A stretch of 13,858 nt of DNA, from the NCBI GenBank assembly GCA_902476665.1, contig CABSEO010000017.1:1-13858 (forward strand), in the 5' to 3' direction. Both the position numbers and the translations under genes were made by a program. Each line of letters opens with the position of its first letter. Positions within the stretch are counted from its first letter, which is position 1. The notes beneath the pieces were generated by a model, which saw only the letters and a list, made by a program, of their open reading frames with translations, was not told where the DNA came from and ran no database searches. The DNA is from an uncultured Emergencia sp. Lineage in GTDB: Bacteria > Bacillota > Clostridia > Peptostreptococcales > Anaerovoracaceae. This document shows, one piece after another, positions 1-8,067 of this stretch.

Positions 1-2
1 AC

Positions 3-332
3 CTTACCCCTGACAACTGTACTCCCTTACACCTGAGCAAAGTAAGCGGAATGAAGAAAGAAGCAGTCAGCAGATGTTTAAAGGTTCTTTATAAAAAGGG
101 CTGTATTCAGCGCCAGAAAAATTCAGTAGATAAAAGGAGTTACACCATTCATCTGACTGAAGATGGTAAAAACGCTCTGCAAAATGATTTCCAAATCATG
201 CTCCAGAAATTCTATGATTTATACCGACAAATGGGAAGTGAATTTGAAGAACTATTTCAGCTGATTTCGAAAGCTAATCAATTGATAACTGATAATAACT
301 GGCATAAAGGAGAGGAAAATGAAATTCTATGA
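3..332 (+). CDS. MarR-family transcriptional regulator, 5' end missing (cut by window edge)
   Basis: The reading frame is open from the first complete codon at position 3, so the ATG at 51 is internal and this is the last 109 residues of a longer protein. Visible are the recognition helix of a winged helix-turn-helix (SGMKKEAVSRCLKVLYKKG) and the wing with the MarR signature DKRSYTIHLTEDG, followed by a helical dimerisation tail. MarR proteins are dimeric DNA-binding repressors, often of efflux or stress genes, that release DNA on binding small aromatic ligands. The stop overlaps the start of the downstream membrane protein gene by 14 nt, so the two are surely co-transcribed and probably functionally linked. 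Family call is firm; the ligand is unknown. Confidence 0.85.
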   Translation, partial: LTPDNCTPLHLSKVSGMKKEAVSRCLKVLYKKGCIQRQKNSVDKRSYTIHLTEDGKNALQNDFQIMLQKFYDLYRQMGSEFEELFQLISKANQLITDNNWHKGEENEIL

Positions 333-1401
333 CATTCTTCAGCTTGACCCGCAGATAATCAAGAATCTAATGAAAAAAAGTTCCTCAAAAAAAGAAAAGT
401 TAAAATTGGGAACAGGAATGTTTTTACGTTCCATATTAATCGTAGCATTTGCAGTTGTATTTATTTCCGCATTATCCTCTGTATTTGGAAGCGAAAACAC
501 GCCTATGGCAGTCGCTGTCTTTTGTATCTTGCTGGGTGTAAGATTTGTTGACTTCGGATATCGCATAAAAGATGAACTGTTGATGTTAAGTCTGGTTTTT
601 TTAATCCTGCTTGTCTCGCCTGTTATAGCTTACTCAACTTCGCCTTTGCTGAGTTTTGTTATTCATTTGACATCATTTTTTGCAATTCTGTTTATTACCT
701 GCGATAAACCAGAAATGGGAAATGGCGGATTATTTAGTTTTGCCTATATCTATCTTTCAGGCAATCCTGTTTACGGGCAGGTTCTCACCCAAAGATTTTA
801 TCTTACTGTCATAGGGCTTCTAATATGCGGCTTAATCTTTTATACCAAACACAAAGATAAAAACAGAAATGTACGCTTTGTTGAAAAGATAAAACAGGCA
901 GAAATAAATCATTTTAAATATCAATGGATGCTCAGAATGGCTGTCGGTGTAAGTTCAATTTTAGCGCTGGGTCTTGCGCTTCATATTGAAAGATTCATGT
1001 GGGCAGCCTTTGCATGTGGTTCATTGCTCTCAGAGTATTCCCAAAACCCAAGAATAAAGGAAAGATTTGTTCAAAGGTTTATAGGTGTCATAGCCGGTTC
1101 GATTCTGTTCTATTTCCTATGCCGGTTATTCCCGACGCAGCTGCATAACTTAATCGGACCTCTTGGCGGGTTTTGTCTGGGATTTTGTGTAGACTATAAA
1201 TACAAGACCGCAATGAACTGTTTAGGTGCACTTATGATTGCTTCTCAGCTATACGGACTGCAGTCTTCAATCTTACTACGTATTACCGATACTGTTATAG
1301 GAATCATTTTTGCATTTTTATTTTATTATATATATGAGAAGTACATCACTGCAAAACTTAGTGCTTTCAACTGTATTTCCGAAAAAAACTATATAGAATA
1401 A
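319..1401 (+). CDS. FUSC-like integral membrane protein (putative aromatic acid or drug exporter)
   Basis: 360 aa with about twelve hydrophobic segments, roughly at residues 33-55, 62-80, 87-105, 109-128, 136-150, 158-176, 204-222, 225-240, 252-271, 277-292, 298-314 and 319-340. They fall into two six-segment halves separated by a basic cytoplasmic stretch (176-200). The second half (MAVGVSSILALGLAL, then a basic NPRIKERFVQRFIG region and a glycine-rich GPLGG segment) resembles the FUSC/aromatic-acid-exporter superfamily, whose members export fusaric or hydroxybenzoic acids. Translation starts at ATG 319 behind AAGGAG at 307-312, inside the end of the MarR gene. Translational coupling to MarR suggests substrate-controlled efflux. 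Substrate is not readable from sequence; the family call is by overall pattern, not a diagnostic motif. Confidence 0.65.
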   Translation: MKFYDILQLDPQIIKNLMKKSSSKKEKLKLGTGMFLRSILIVAFAVVFISALSSVFGSENTPMAVAVFCILLGVRFVDFGYRIKDELLMLSLVFLILLVSPVIAYSTSPLLSFVIHLTSFFAILFITCDKPEMGNGGLFSFAYIYLSGNPVYGQVLTQRFYLTVIGLLICGLIFYTKHKDKNRNVRFVEKIKQAEINHFKYQWMLRMAVGVSSILALGLALHIERFMWAAFACGSLLSEYSQNPRIKERFVQRFIGVIAGSILFYFLCRLFPTQLHNLIGPLGGFCLGFCVDYKYKTAMNCLGALMIASQLYGLQSSILLRITDTVIGIIFAFLFYYIYEKYITAKLSAFNCISEKNYIE

Positions 1402-1424
1402 AAAAATTGAATATATCACAGACT

Positions 1425-1456
1425 AAGGAACGTCTAAAATGACGTTCCTTTTCTTC
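1425..1456 (+). terminator. Rho-independent terminator of the MarR/FUSC operon
   Basis: A perfect 10-bp inverted repeat (AAGGAACGTC / GACGTTCCTT) with a 6-nt loop lies 23 nt after the stop codon of the FUSC-like gene and is followed by a T-rich run (TTCTTCT). Confidence 0.85.
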
Positions 1457-1991
1457 TATCCATTCAGAAATAACCGGTGTTATTTTTCTCATGTCATGCT
1501 TTTCCTGCTTTGCGTTTTTCAGTTGATATAGTCAACACCAGATTTTACCGGCATAGTCCCTGCTTCTATCCAATAGTCCTATAGACTGTACTGTTTAATC
1601 TGATCAACTTCTGTAACCTGTATCACAACAAGTGCTTTATACTTCTTCAAAAGATTTCTATTATTATTCTTCAAACAATCGAAAAGAGCCAGATCTCACC
1701 TTAAAAGACACTTCTCATATAACGGGGCTGCTGTAAAAGCTACTAAGGAAACAACCATCTACAACATTTATGTGACTGGCTGAAAATGTACTGATAAAGA
1801 AGGAACCTAAACATTCAGGTATAATACACTTACAAAGAAATCCTCTGTCAGATTGAAATGTTCTGCAAAAGGAGGAATCATTTCAGCCGCATAAACACAT
1901 ACATTAAAAGTAAAGCATAAAAGTTTTGTGAATAGAAAGCATAAGTATTTGTCATTGTATCAGTAGTTTTTTCCACCATCTGCTCATTGTA
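1457..1991. other. Gene-poor AT-rich stretch between convergent operons
   Basis: No open frame here has both a credible start with a ribosome binding site and family resemblance. What can be seen is a GTTGA-N5-TCAAC palindrome (1522-1536), a perfect TATAAT hexamer (1820-1825) without a good -35, and an AAAAGGAGG Shine-Dalgarno-like run (1867-1875) that is not followed by a start codon. It separates the plus-strand MarR/FUSC operon from the minus-strand peptidase operon. Confidence 0.6.
1522..1536. promoter_or_regulatory. Palindrome GTTGA-N5-TCAAC, possible MarR-type operator
   Basis: Perfect 5-bp arms separated by TATAG. The spacing and half-site match the inverted GTTGA boxes known for the MarR-family repressor MexR, and a MarR-type gene ends about 1.2 kb upstream. 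No promoter could be tied to it and it lies downstream of that operon's terminator, so its role is uncertain. Confidence 0.25.
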
Positions 1992-2031
1992 TGAAACAAA
2001 CAAAAGCTGCGCATTCCTGCCGCAGCTTTTT
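1992..2031 (-). terminator. Terminator of the M16C peptidase operon (probably bidirectional)
   Basis: A perfect 10-bp inverted repeat, AAAAGCTGCG at 2002-2011 and CGCAGCTTTT at 2021-2030, has a 9-nt loop. Read on the minus strand it is followed by TTTTGTTTGTTT and sits about 80 nt past the stop of the downstream peptidase. On the plus strand it ends in five T, so it could also stop transcription arriving from the left. Confidence 0.75.
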
Positions 2032-2111
2032 GATTATATTTATTTCATCTCTATATGCACTGACTCAGACTGACATATCTGTTTCAAGCCGTAAATTTTC
2101 ATCGTTTTGGT

Positions 2112-4946
2112 TTACACCTTTATACACTGAAACCAGTTCCCATCCTTTTCAGCCTTCTCTGCTGATGCAGCCGCACAGCGCAGTCCCTTAGAAAGAATCT
2201 GTTCCAGTATATCAGCACACTTGCGAATTTCATCAGGGGAAGCCGCCAAAAGTTGTTCCCAAAGCTCCTGTTGTATCTGCGGAGTAAAATCACTGAAAAA
2301 ATTTGCAAAGGCCCAGTCACATGTGTCACCTGAAAGATAAACCTCTTCCCCAAAGCTGACAGGTTCAGAAAATTCGGCTGCGGCTGTGATAACAGCCTGC
2401 TTTGTCTGATCATCGCTTGCTTTGCGTATCAGTGCCGGCAACTGTTCATAAGCCTCAAAGGTTTTCGCCAGGTGCGGGTCTCTTGCAGAAGAAAAGATCA
2501 GATCCCCCTGCCGAGACAAAAGCACATCGACTCTGTAAGCCCCGCCCATATCACGAATATGAGGGATCGCAAAACTCTTGGCCAGCTTGCATGCGGCAAG
2601 AAGCGGTCCTGTACAGCATCCGGCATACCCTCCTGCAGCAGTATACTGCATAGTTCCTCCAATACGGAACAATTCTCCTGCGGACAGTACTTTGACAGAG
2701 CAGGATGATGGCAGCGATACATCTGAAGAAAACTGCAGTTTCTCAATCAGATCATCAACCATAGATTCTCGGCTGGAAAGGCAGACGGTCAACTTTGATT
2801 CATCAAAAAGTCGAGAAGTCATTTGGGTCAGTTTTTTCATCATGGAAGGATAGTTCCGATCAAAATCTTCCAGAAGGTGTTCTATGTAATAATCCAGCTC
2901 TTTTCCTCCAAAAGCCTGCTGAGCTGCACCACAGGAAGAATAGTAAGATCTCAGTCTCGGTTTCATCTCAGGCATCGCCGATTGAGCCGCTGAAAGTTCT
3001 TTCTGCAACAGCTGTCTCACTTTTTCAGGATTGTCATAACAAGTGTTTCCTGTCAGTACCCTGATCAGATCCTGTACCTGCTCAAAATGCTCCGGCAGAC
3101 AAGAAAATCGTATCTGCCCCATGACAAGGGCACTTCCCTTTCTGTCGTAAACTGCAGGAACAAAAGATAACCCGGAAGTATAGAGAGAAATCTGTTCTCT
3201 AAGCTCCGTCAACTTCATATTCCCGGCAGGCAGATTACCAAAGAGCATATGTAGAATTCCCAAAAGATGAAGTGTTTCCACATCCGGAGAATCAATTCCA
3301 TAATTAAGCGATACCTGAACCAGATTACCACTTGCAGGATAAAACAATATCCCTTCTTTTACCTGCGGATAACGAATCTGTGCCTGCTGCTCCAGATCGC
3401 AAATTTCCGTACGCGGCAGATTTCTTACAGCCTGAGGATCATCGGGCACCTGCTGATATTGATGCAGTGCGTCGGCTTCTTCGATAATCCGCCTCAGTTC
3501 CTCCTTTGACAATGCGTCTCGAATTTCTTTCAGTTTTTCTTTTTCTGCCGCCTTTCTCTTATCCGAAAGCTTTTCATCTGCTTTGAGAATAAAGGTTGTA
3601 TAATATGGGTTGTCAAGAAAAATCCTATGGGCAAATTCGGTAAAGTACTGCACCCGATTCTCCTTCCGCCATTCGGAAAAGAATCGATTATATTCCAGCA
3701 TTGTCCAGGGCTGCTGATGATGTACCCAGGCAGTGGTAACCTTTAACGCCTGCGCCACGCCAACAGGAATAAAACCGATTTTTTCATTCTCCTGAAATTC
3801 AGCTGCCGCCAGAGCTGCCTGTATCTGATGCTCGGAAAAGCCTTCATCCAGTATCTCTTTCACAGCGTCTTGAAGTTCTCCCTGCAGAGCATCATATTCC
3901 GATGCATCCACACCCCTCAGTGTTGCTGTCAGCATAGGATAAAGGTTATCCCCCTGGGCTTCCAGTGTCAGATTATAAGAAGAAAGCTTTGCACTGAGTA
4001 AAGGCGCGCAAAGATGTGCCAAAACCTGAGCGGCCAGAATACTTTTTCGATCTTGCCCAGTCAGCCAGTTGGCGCCTACAAAGTCCATGTTCTCAACCGC
4101 GCCTTCAGTGTGAACTGCATAGCGTTCCACATAAGGTTTTTTTGTCTGGCAGGAAGGACGACCGGAAATTTCCACATGGATTCCCTTTGGCTCATAGTCT
4201 GACCAATAGTCGTCCATCGTATCAAGGACTGCTGACAGACAGGTTTCCCCACAGATCACTGCCAGACAGTTTTCCGGTACAAAAAATCTGTCATATGCAT
4301 TCAGGAAGTGTTCATAACTCAGTTGAGGGATAAACTCCGGATCTCCTCCGATGTCATAATAAAGACCTGTATCACGGCAGGCCGCCCGTACCTGAGCAGT
4401 CGACAGGACAAAGTCCGGTATCTGATAATTACTCTGCATCTCACTATAGACAACCCCCGAATAAGAAAGAGCGTCAGTTTCCGGATCGTACTCATAATGC
4501 CAGCCCTCCTGCCTCATAACCATATCACTCTTCAGCATCAGAGGAGCAAATACAGCATCCATATAAATGCGCACCAGCTGCTGAAAGCTTTTTTCATTCT
4601 TTGAAGCTACAGGATACATAGAAGCATCTCTGGTGGTAAAAACGCCGTTGAAGCTGCACAGCAGACCATCTCCGCCCCAGTTTTTCACCTTGTACTTCTG
4701 AGAACCGCTGAGAATTCCGTGTTCAATAATATGAGCTACACCGGTGTGATCCTCCGGTGACAGCCGAAAGGAAAGAGAAAAGGTCTTTTCCTCCGAATCT
4801 GTATTCAGACAAAAAATTTCCGCTCCTCCGATATGTGTCAGATGCCACGCTTCACACTGCAGTTCTTCGACAAAATATGTCTCTTTCATGTGAAATCCCC
4901 GATAACCTGTCCCACTGAGCATTTCATATAATACCTGATTTTCCAT
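2112..4946 (-). CDS. M16C zinc metallopeptidase, PreP/Cym1-like (second gene of tandem pair)
   Basis: 944 aa, about the usual length of the single-chain M16C (presequence protease) family, which folds into a closed chamber and degrades unfolded peptides of a few tens of residues. Seen: inverted zinc motif HIIEH at 72-76 (His72 and His76 ligands, Glu75 base), distal ligand Glu169 in VVYSEM, the M16C-associated helical hairpin around 455-515, and Arg798 with Tyr804 in RDMGGAY, the pair that completes the active site from the other half. No signal peptide, so cytosolic. The frame stays open upstream to 5123, but that extension covers the end of the previous gene; ATG 4946 has AAAGGAG 6 nt before it. 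A 37-nt gap separates it from its paralog. Oddity: the usual NAFT strand near the active site reads GVFT (101-104). Exact substrate unknown. Confidence 0.92.
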   Translation of the reverse strand: MENQVLYEMLSGTGYRGFHMKETYFVEELQCEAWHLTHIGGAEIFCLNTDSEEKTFSLSFRLSPEDHTGVAHIIEHGILSGSQKYKVKNWGGDGLLCSFNGVFTTRDASMYPVASKNEKSFQQLVRIYMDAVFAPLMLKSDMVMRQEGWHYEYDPETDALSYSGVVYSEMQSNYQIPDFVLSTAQVRAACRDTGLYYDIGGDPEFIPQLSYEHFLNAYDRFFVPENCLAVICGETCLSAVLDTMDDYWSDYEPKGIHVEISGRPSCQTKKPYVERYAVHTEGAVENMDFVGANWLTGQDRKSILAAQVLAHLCAPLLSAKLSSYNLTLEAQGDNLYPMLTATLRGVDASEYDALQGELQDAVKEILDEGFSEHQIQAALAAAEFQENEKIGFIPVGVAQALKVTTAWVHHQQPWTMLEYNRFFSEWRKENRVQYFTEFAHRIFLDNPYYTTFILKADEKLSDKRKAAEKEKLKEIRDALSKEELRRIIEEADALHQYQQVPDDPQAVRNLPRTEICDLEQQAQIRYPQVKEGILFYPASGNLVQVSLNYGIDSPDVETLHLLGILHMLFGNLPAGNMKLTELREQISLYTSGLSFVPAVYDRKGSALVMGQIRFSCLPEHFEQVQDLIRVLTGNTCYDNPEKVRQLLQKELSAAQSAMPEMKPRLRSYYSSCGAAQQAFGGKELDYYIEHLLEDFDRNYPSMMKKLTQMTSRLFDESKLTVCLSSRESMVDDLIEKLQFSSDVSLPSSCSVKVLSAGELFRIGGTMQYTAAGGYAGCCTGPLLAACKLAKSFAIPHIRDMGGAYRVDVLLSRQGDLIFSSARDPHLAKTFEAYEQLPALIRKASDDQTKQAVITAAAEFSEPVSFGEEVYLSGDTCDWAFANFFSDFTPQIQQELWEQLLAASPDEIRKCADILEQILSKGLRCAAASAEKAEKDGNWFQCIKV

Positions 4947-4952
4947 TGTAAT

Positions 4953-4959
4953 CTCCTTT
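4953..4959 (-). promoter_or_regulatory. Ribosome binding site fixing the start of the second M16C gene
   Basis: AAAGGAG on the minus strand, 6 nt before ATG 4946 in the short gap after the upstream peptidase stop. It decides for this start over the longer open frame that begins at 5123. Confidence 0.85.
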
Positions 4960-4983
4960 TTTTTATTTCCATAGACAGCAGCG

Positions 4984-7848
4984 TCAGGATATGACTGTAA
5001 TTCTGTCAAATAAATGCCCGTCACTGTCGCCCTTCTCTTTTGACGCTGCAGTGCAGAAGTGTCTCTGCAGGAGCGCTTCTTCCAGTATTCCTGCGCAGGC
5101 GCGCACTTCCTCCGCATCAGCATGAATTAGCTGCAACCACCTTGCCTGCTGGACTTCAGGCGTAATTCCGTTAAAATAGTTATGGGCAGTATCATCGTAA
5201 TCGTTATGAGAAATGAAACCGACCCGACCGGCAGGTGAGTTTTTTTCAAACATGGCTGCGGCTGCAACAACAGCACGCTGAATTTCCCCATCCGAGGCTT
5301 CTGCTATCGCCTTAGGACACTGAAGAAAATAATTGATTGTCTGGCTCAGATGGGGATCTCTTCCGGAAAGACATAGAAGGTCTTTTTCCTGTGTCAGACA
5401 GAATTTTACGGTATAAGCGCCTCCTATTTTCCGGATAGTAGTTGTCGCTGCATCCTCAGCAAGCAGACAAGCCGCACTTAACTGCCCGGAAGGGTTCGGA
5501 ATCCGCGCTCCGACAGCATTCGTCTGCATATTCCCAGGAATCAGATAAGCCTCATTTTCTGAAAGCAGAGGTGTATGCCATGGAGTATTGACACAGCGTC
5601 TGGAAGAAAAGTGAATTCTGTCTTTAATCTGATCAAAGATTTTTTCGTGACAGGAAAGGCCAATTGTTAAAGTGGACTGTCGAAATACTTTCTCCGCCGT
5701 TTCCTTCAGATTTATGCACAATTTTGTCAAGGCTTCATCCGGCTGTTGCAATATTTCTTCTATATATTTCCAGAATATCGTTCCCTGCATGTGTTCCAAA
5801 GCCGCAGCACTATGAGAATAACATGCTGCCACCCTATTTGATACATCAGGAGTTGCTGTCTTCTGCGCAGCAAAAGCCTCAGTCAGAATCTGTCTCACCT
5901 GCTGTGGATGTTGAAACTCTGTTTTCTCTGTCAAATCTCTAAGCAGGCATTGTGCTTCTTCAAAAGTCTCAGAAAAGGTACCAGCCTGAATCTGAAATTT
6001 CAGGAAATCTGCCGTCTTATCAGAATATGCAAAGACTTCCGTCTGCAGGAAACCCAGCACACTGCGGCAGTTTGCCTGAAATTCTTCTGCAGACCCACCG
6101 CCTGCCGGCAGCTTGCCCATCAGAAGCTTCATTATGCCAAGATATCTGCACTCTTCTATCGTCAGTTCTTCCAAACTGTAGTGCAAGGTCATCCGTACCA
6201 TATCACCTGCTGCAGCATCAAAGAGAACCCACCCGGCAGATGTTTCTCGCTCCTCCAGATATCGAACCGGCGCGATTTCAGGAAGATCCTGCTGTTTTGT
6301 TTTGGGAAGTGCAGCCACGCAGGCAGGATCATTTGACTCTGTCTGATAAGCACGCAGCCGCTCGCAGTCTATGAGAATTTCCTCCAGCTGCTCCTTTGTC
6401 ATAGATTTTCTGATTGCCGCTGTCTGTTTTGTTTCCTCTTCTTTCCACTTCTGCGCCAGTCCCGGCACACCTTCCAGAATCAGCTCTGAGTAAAGATCAT
6501 TATCGCAGAAATTCTGTCTCAGAAACTCCCGAAGAATATCTCCTGTCCGGGAATCCTGCAGTGCGGCAAAGATATCTTGATACTCCAGCAGACTCCACGG
6601 CTTCAGCCCTCTCGCCCAGCTGTTGGTTGCACTGATTCCATAACTGATTCCCTCCGGAACAAAGTTAATCCTTTCACTGCGCTTAAACCGGTAGGCAGTC
6701 ATTGCTGCCTTTACCTCCGTTTCATCAAAACCGTTTTGAGCCAGCTCTTCAAGCGCAGCTCTGATCTTTTCTCTGTAGAAATCCATTCTGCGCCCATCTG
6801 TATTCTCTACGGTGATGCAGGTCAGCGGCCAGTAATAGTCCGTATGGCAGCATGCCGAAATCTGGCTTTCCGGAAGAAGTTCCCTCAGTCGTCTTTCTAT
6901 AATTGCAGTCAGAATATCCGCATAAATTGCAGATTCAGGTTCCCGCTTCATAACCCAGTTAAATCCAAGAATATCTTTATTATTATCGGCAGATTGTTCC
7001 TGCTGGCTGAATACAGGATAATAGCCTACAGTCGGATTACCTCTCCATGATGCAGGCTGCCCCTCTACAGAAAAAACTGCTCCTTTTTTTTCATAGCGGC
7101 TCAGATAAGAATCCGACGTGTCCAGAACCTGTGACAGACAGGTATCGCCATAAATATATATCAGACAGTTTTCCGGAACAAACACCTTATGATAAGTGTC
7201 CAGAAACTGTTCATATGTAAGATTTGGAATTGCTACCGGATCGCCTCCCATATTCCAGGCGAAGGAAGTGCCGGGAAAAGCTGCCCGCAGCTGCAGATCG
7301 CCTAAAACATAAGCAACCATTTGCTGCGATGCCTGCATTTCACTGCGCACAATTCCACACCGGGACAGCTGATCCGTTTCAGGATCATATTCATAGTGCC
7401 ATCCCTCTTGTTTCAAAGACAGATCCGTCTCCGTAAGCAACGGAGAAAATACAGCATCTGCACAGATTTTTACTAATTCCTGAAAGCTGGCTTCATTGGT
7501 TGAAGATACCGGATACATAGATGTGCCTCTCATGGTAAATCCGCTGCACAATGAAGATATCAGACCATTTCCAGCCCAGTGATTTACCCCGTACTTCTTT
7601 GAACCGCAAAGAAAAATTGCATGCTCCAGAATATGAAAAACACCAGTATCATCTGTAGGTATCGTTCGAAAGGATAAACTGAAAGCTTTTTCCGTATCCG
7701 GTGAATTGATGTAAACAGCTTCTGCGCCGCTGCTGTGCGTAAGAAGCCATGCATCACACTGAAGTTCCTTGATAAAATAGGTTTCCTTCAGGGAAAACCC
7801 CCTATATCCGAAGGTTTTCAACCTGTCGTATAACTGCTGATTTTTCAT
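4984..7848 (-). CDS. M16C zinc metallopeptidase, PreP/Cym1-like (first gene of tandem pair)
   Basis: 954 aa, a diverged tandem paralog of the next gene: 19 of the first 30 residues are identical. Seen: HILEH at 72-76 (His72, His76, catalytic Glu75), distal zinc ligand Glu170 in IVRSEM, QEGWHYEYDPETD at 147-159 as typical for M16C, the charged helical hairpin at about 460-520 that links the two halves, and Arg806/Tyr812 in RKIGGAY followed by GRDPHL. All catalytic positions are present, so it should be active. No signal peptide or membrane segment, so cytosolic oligopeptide degradation is likely. Start ATG 7848 follows GGAGG at 7861-7865 with a 12-nt spacing. The family's NAFT substrate-strand motif is replaced by SGFT (102-105). 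First gene of a two-gene operon with its own promoter. Confidence 0.92.
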   Translation of the reverse strand: MKNQQLYDRLKTFGYRGFSLKETYFIKELQCDAWLLTHSSGAEAVYINSPDTEKAFSLSFRTIPTDDTGVFHILEHAIFLCGSKKYGVNHWAGNGLISSLCSGFTMRGTSMYPVSSTNEASFQELVKICADAVFSPLLTETDLSLKQEGWHYEYDPETDQLSRCGIVRSEMQASQQMVAYVLGDLQLRAAFPGTSFAWNMGGDPVAIPNLTYEQFLDTYHKVFVPENCLIYIYGDTCLSQVLDTSDSYLSRYEKKGAVFSVEGQPASWRGNPTVGYYPVFSQQEQSADNNKDILGFNWVMKREPESAIYADILTAIIERRLRELLPESQISACCHTDYYWPLTCITVENTDGRRMDFYREKIRAALEELAQNGFDETEVKAAMTAYRFKRSERINFVPEGISYGISATNSWARGLKPWSLLEYQDIFAALQDSRTGDILREFLRQNFCDNDLYSELILEGVPGLAQKWKEEETKQTAAIRKSMTKEQLEEILIDCERLRAYQTESNDPACVAALPKTKQQDLPEIAPVRYLEERETSAGWVLFDAAAGDMVRMTLHYSLEELTIEECRYLGIMKLLMGKLPAGGGSAEEFQANCRSVLGFLQTEVFAYSDKTADFLKFQIQAGTFSETFEEAQCLLRDLTEKTEFQHPQQVRQILTEAFAAQKTATPDVSNRVAACYSHSAAALEHMQGTIFWKYIEEILQQPDEALTKLCINLKETAEKVFRQSTLTIGLSCHEKIFDQIKDRIHFSSRRCVNTPWHTPLLSENEAYLIPGNMQTNAVGARIPNPSGQLSAACLLAEDAATTTIRKIGGAYTVKFCLTQEKDLLCLSGRDPHLSQTINYFLQCPKAIAEASDGEIQRAVVAAAAMFEKNSPAGRVGFISHNDYDDTAHNYFNGITPEVQQARWLQLIHADAEEVRACAGILEEALLQRHFCTAASKEKGDSDGHLFDRITVIS

Positions 7849-7881
7849 AATTACTCTTTTCCTCCAATTTTTTTCAGCTCG

Positions 7882-7903
7882 CTGTGATTTAACCCTATCA
7901 CAG
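7882..7903. promoter_or_regulatory. Dyad operator candidate over the peptidase promoter
   Basis: Perfect 7-bp inverted repeat CTGTGAT-N8-ATCACAG. It covers the -10 element of the M16C promoter, the classic placement of a repressor site. A related sequence lies over the -10 of the divergent transporter promoter at 8986-9007. The neighbouring XRE protein is the obvious candidate binder, by inference only. Confidence 0.5.
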
Positions 7904-7920
7904 AGAAATCAATTTGACAA
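7892..7920 (-). promoter_or_regulatory. Promoter of the M16C peptidase operon
   Basis: On the minus strand: -35 TTGTCA (7915-7920), 17-nt spacer, then extended -10 TGaTAGGGT with the hexamer at 7892-7897. The -10 hexamer itself is weak (3 of 6), the -35 matches 5 of 6. It gives a leader of about 35 nt before ATG 7848. Confidence 0.5.
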
Positions 7921-7949
7921 TTTTCAGAAAACATTCATTTTAGAGAAGA

Positions 7950-7995
7950 AAATAAAAAAAATTCCACCGATATGATACTTTTATCGTGGAATTTT
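7950..7995 (-). terminator. Terminator after the XRE regulator gene
   Basis: AAAATTCCA(C)CGAT pairs with ATCGTGGAATTTT (7958-7971 with 7983-7995, one bulged C) around an 11-nt loop. On the minus strand it is followed by a long T-rich run, about 75 nt beyond the regulator's stop. It isolates the regulator from the peptidase promoter. The plus side also ends in a T-run. Confidence 0.8.
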
Positions 7996-8067
7996 GTTAT
8001 TTTTTCTTCTTAAGATGTAAAATCACTCAAGATTCATCTTCTTTTCTCTTTAGTGCTCTTTTACAGG

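Noticed and set aside
1806..1979. Minus-strand open stretches (beginning MVEKTTDTMTNTYAF and, after a frame change, ending in EDFFVSVLYLNV) that might be a frameshifted gene remnant
   Set aside because: No ribosome binding site, no recognisable family, and the join needs a frame change; chance open frames in AT-rich DNA explain it as well.
1991..2191. 66-codon plus-strand frame starting at ATG 1991
   Set aside because: Runs through the terminator hairpin and into the antisense of the peptidase gene; no Shine-Dalgarno.
4947..5123. 59-residue N-terminal extension of the second M16C peptidase
   Set aside because: It overlaps the end of the preceding gene, has no family resemblance, and the ATG at 4946 has a strong Shine-Dalgarno and matches the paralog's N-terminus.
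5908..6374. Overlapping 140-142 codon plus-strand frames inside the first M16C gene
   Set aside because: Antisense shadows of a well-supported coding sequence, with no start signal or family resemblance.
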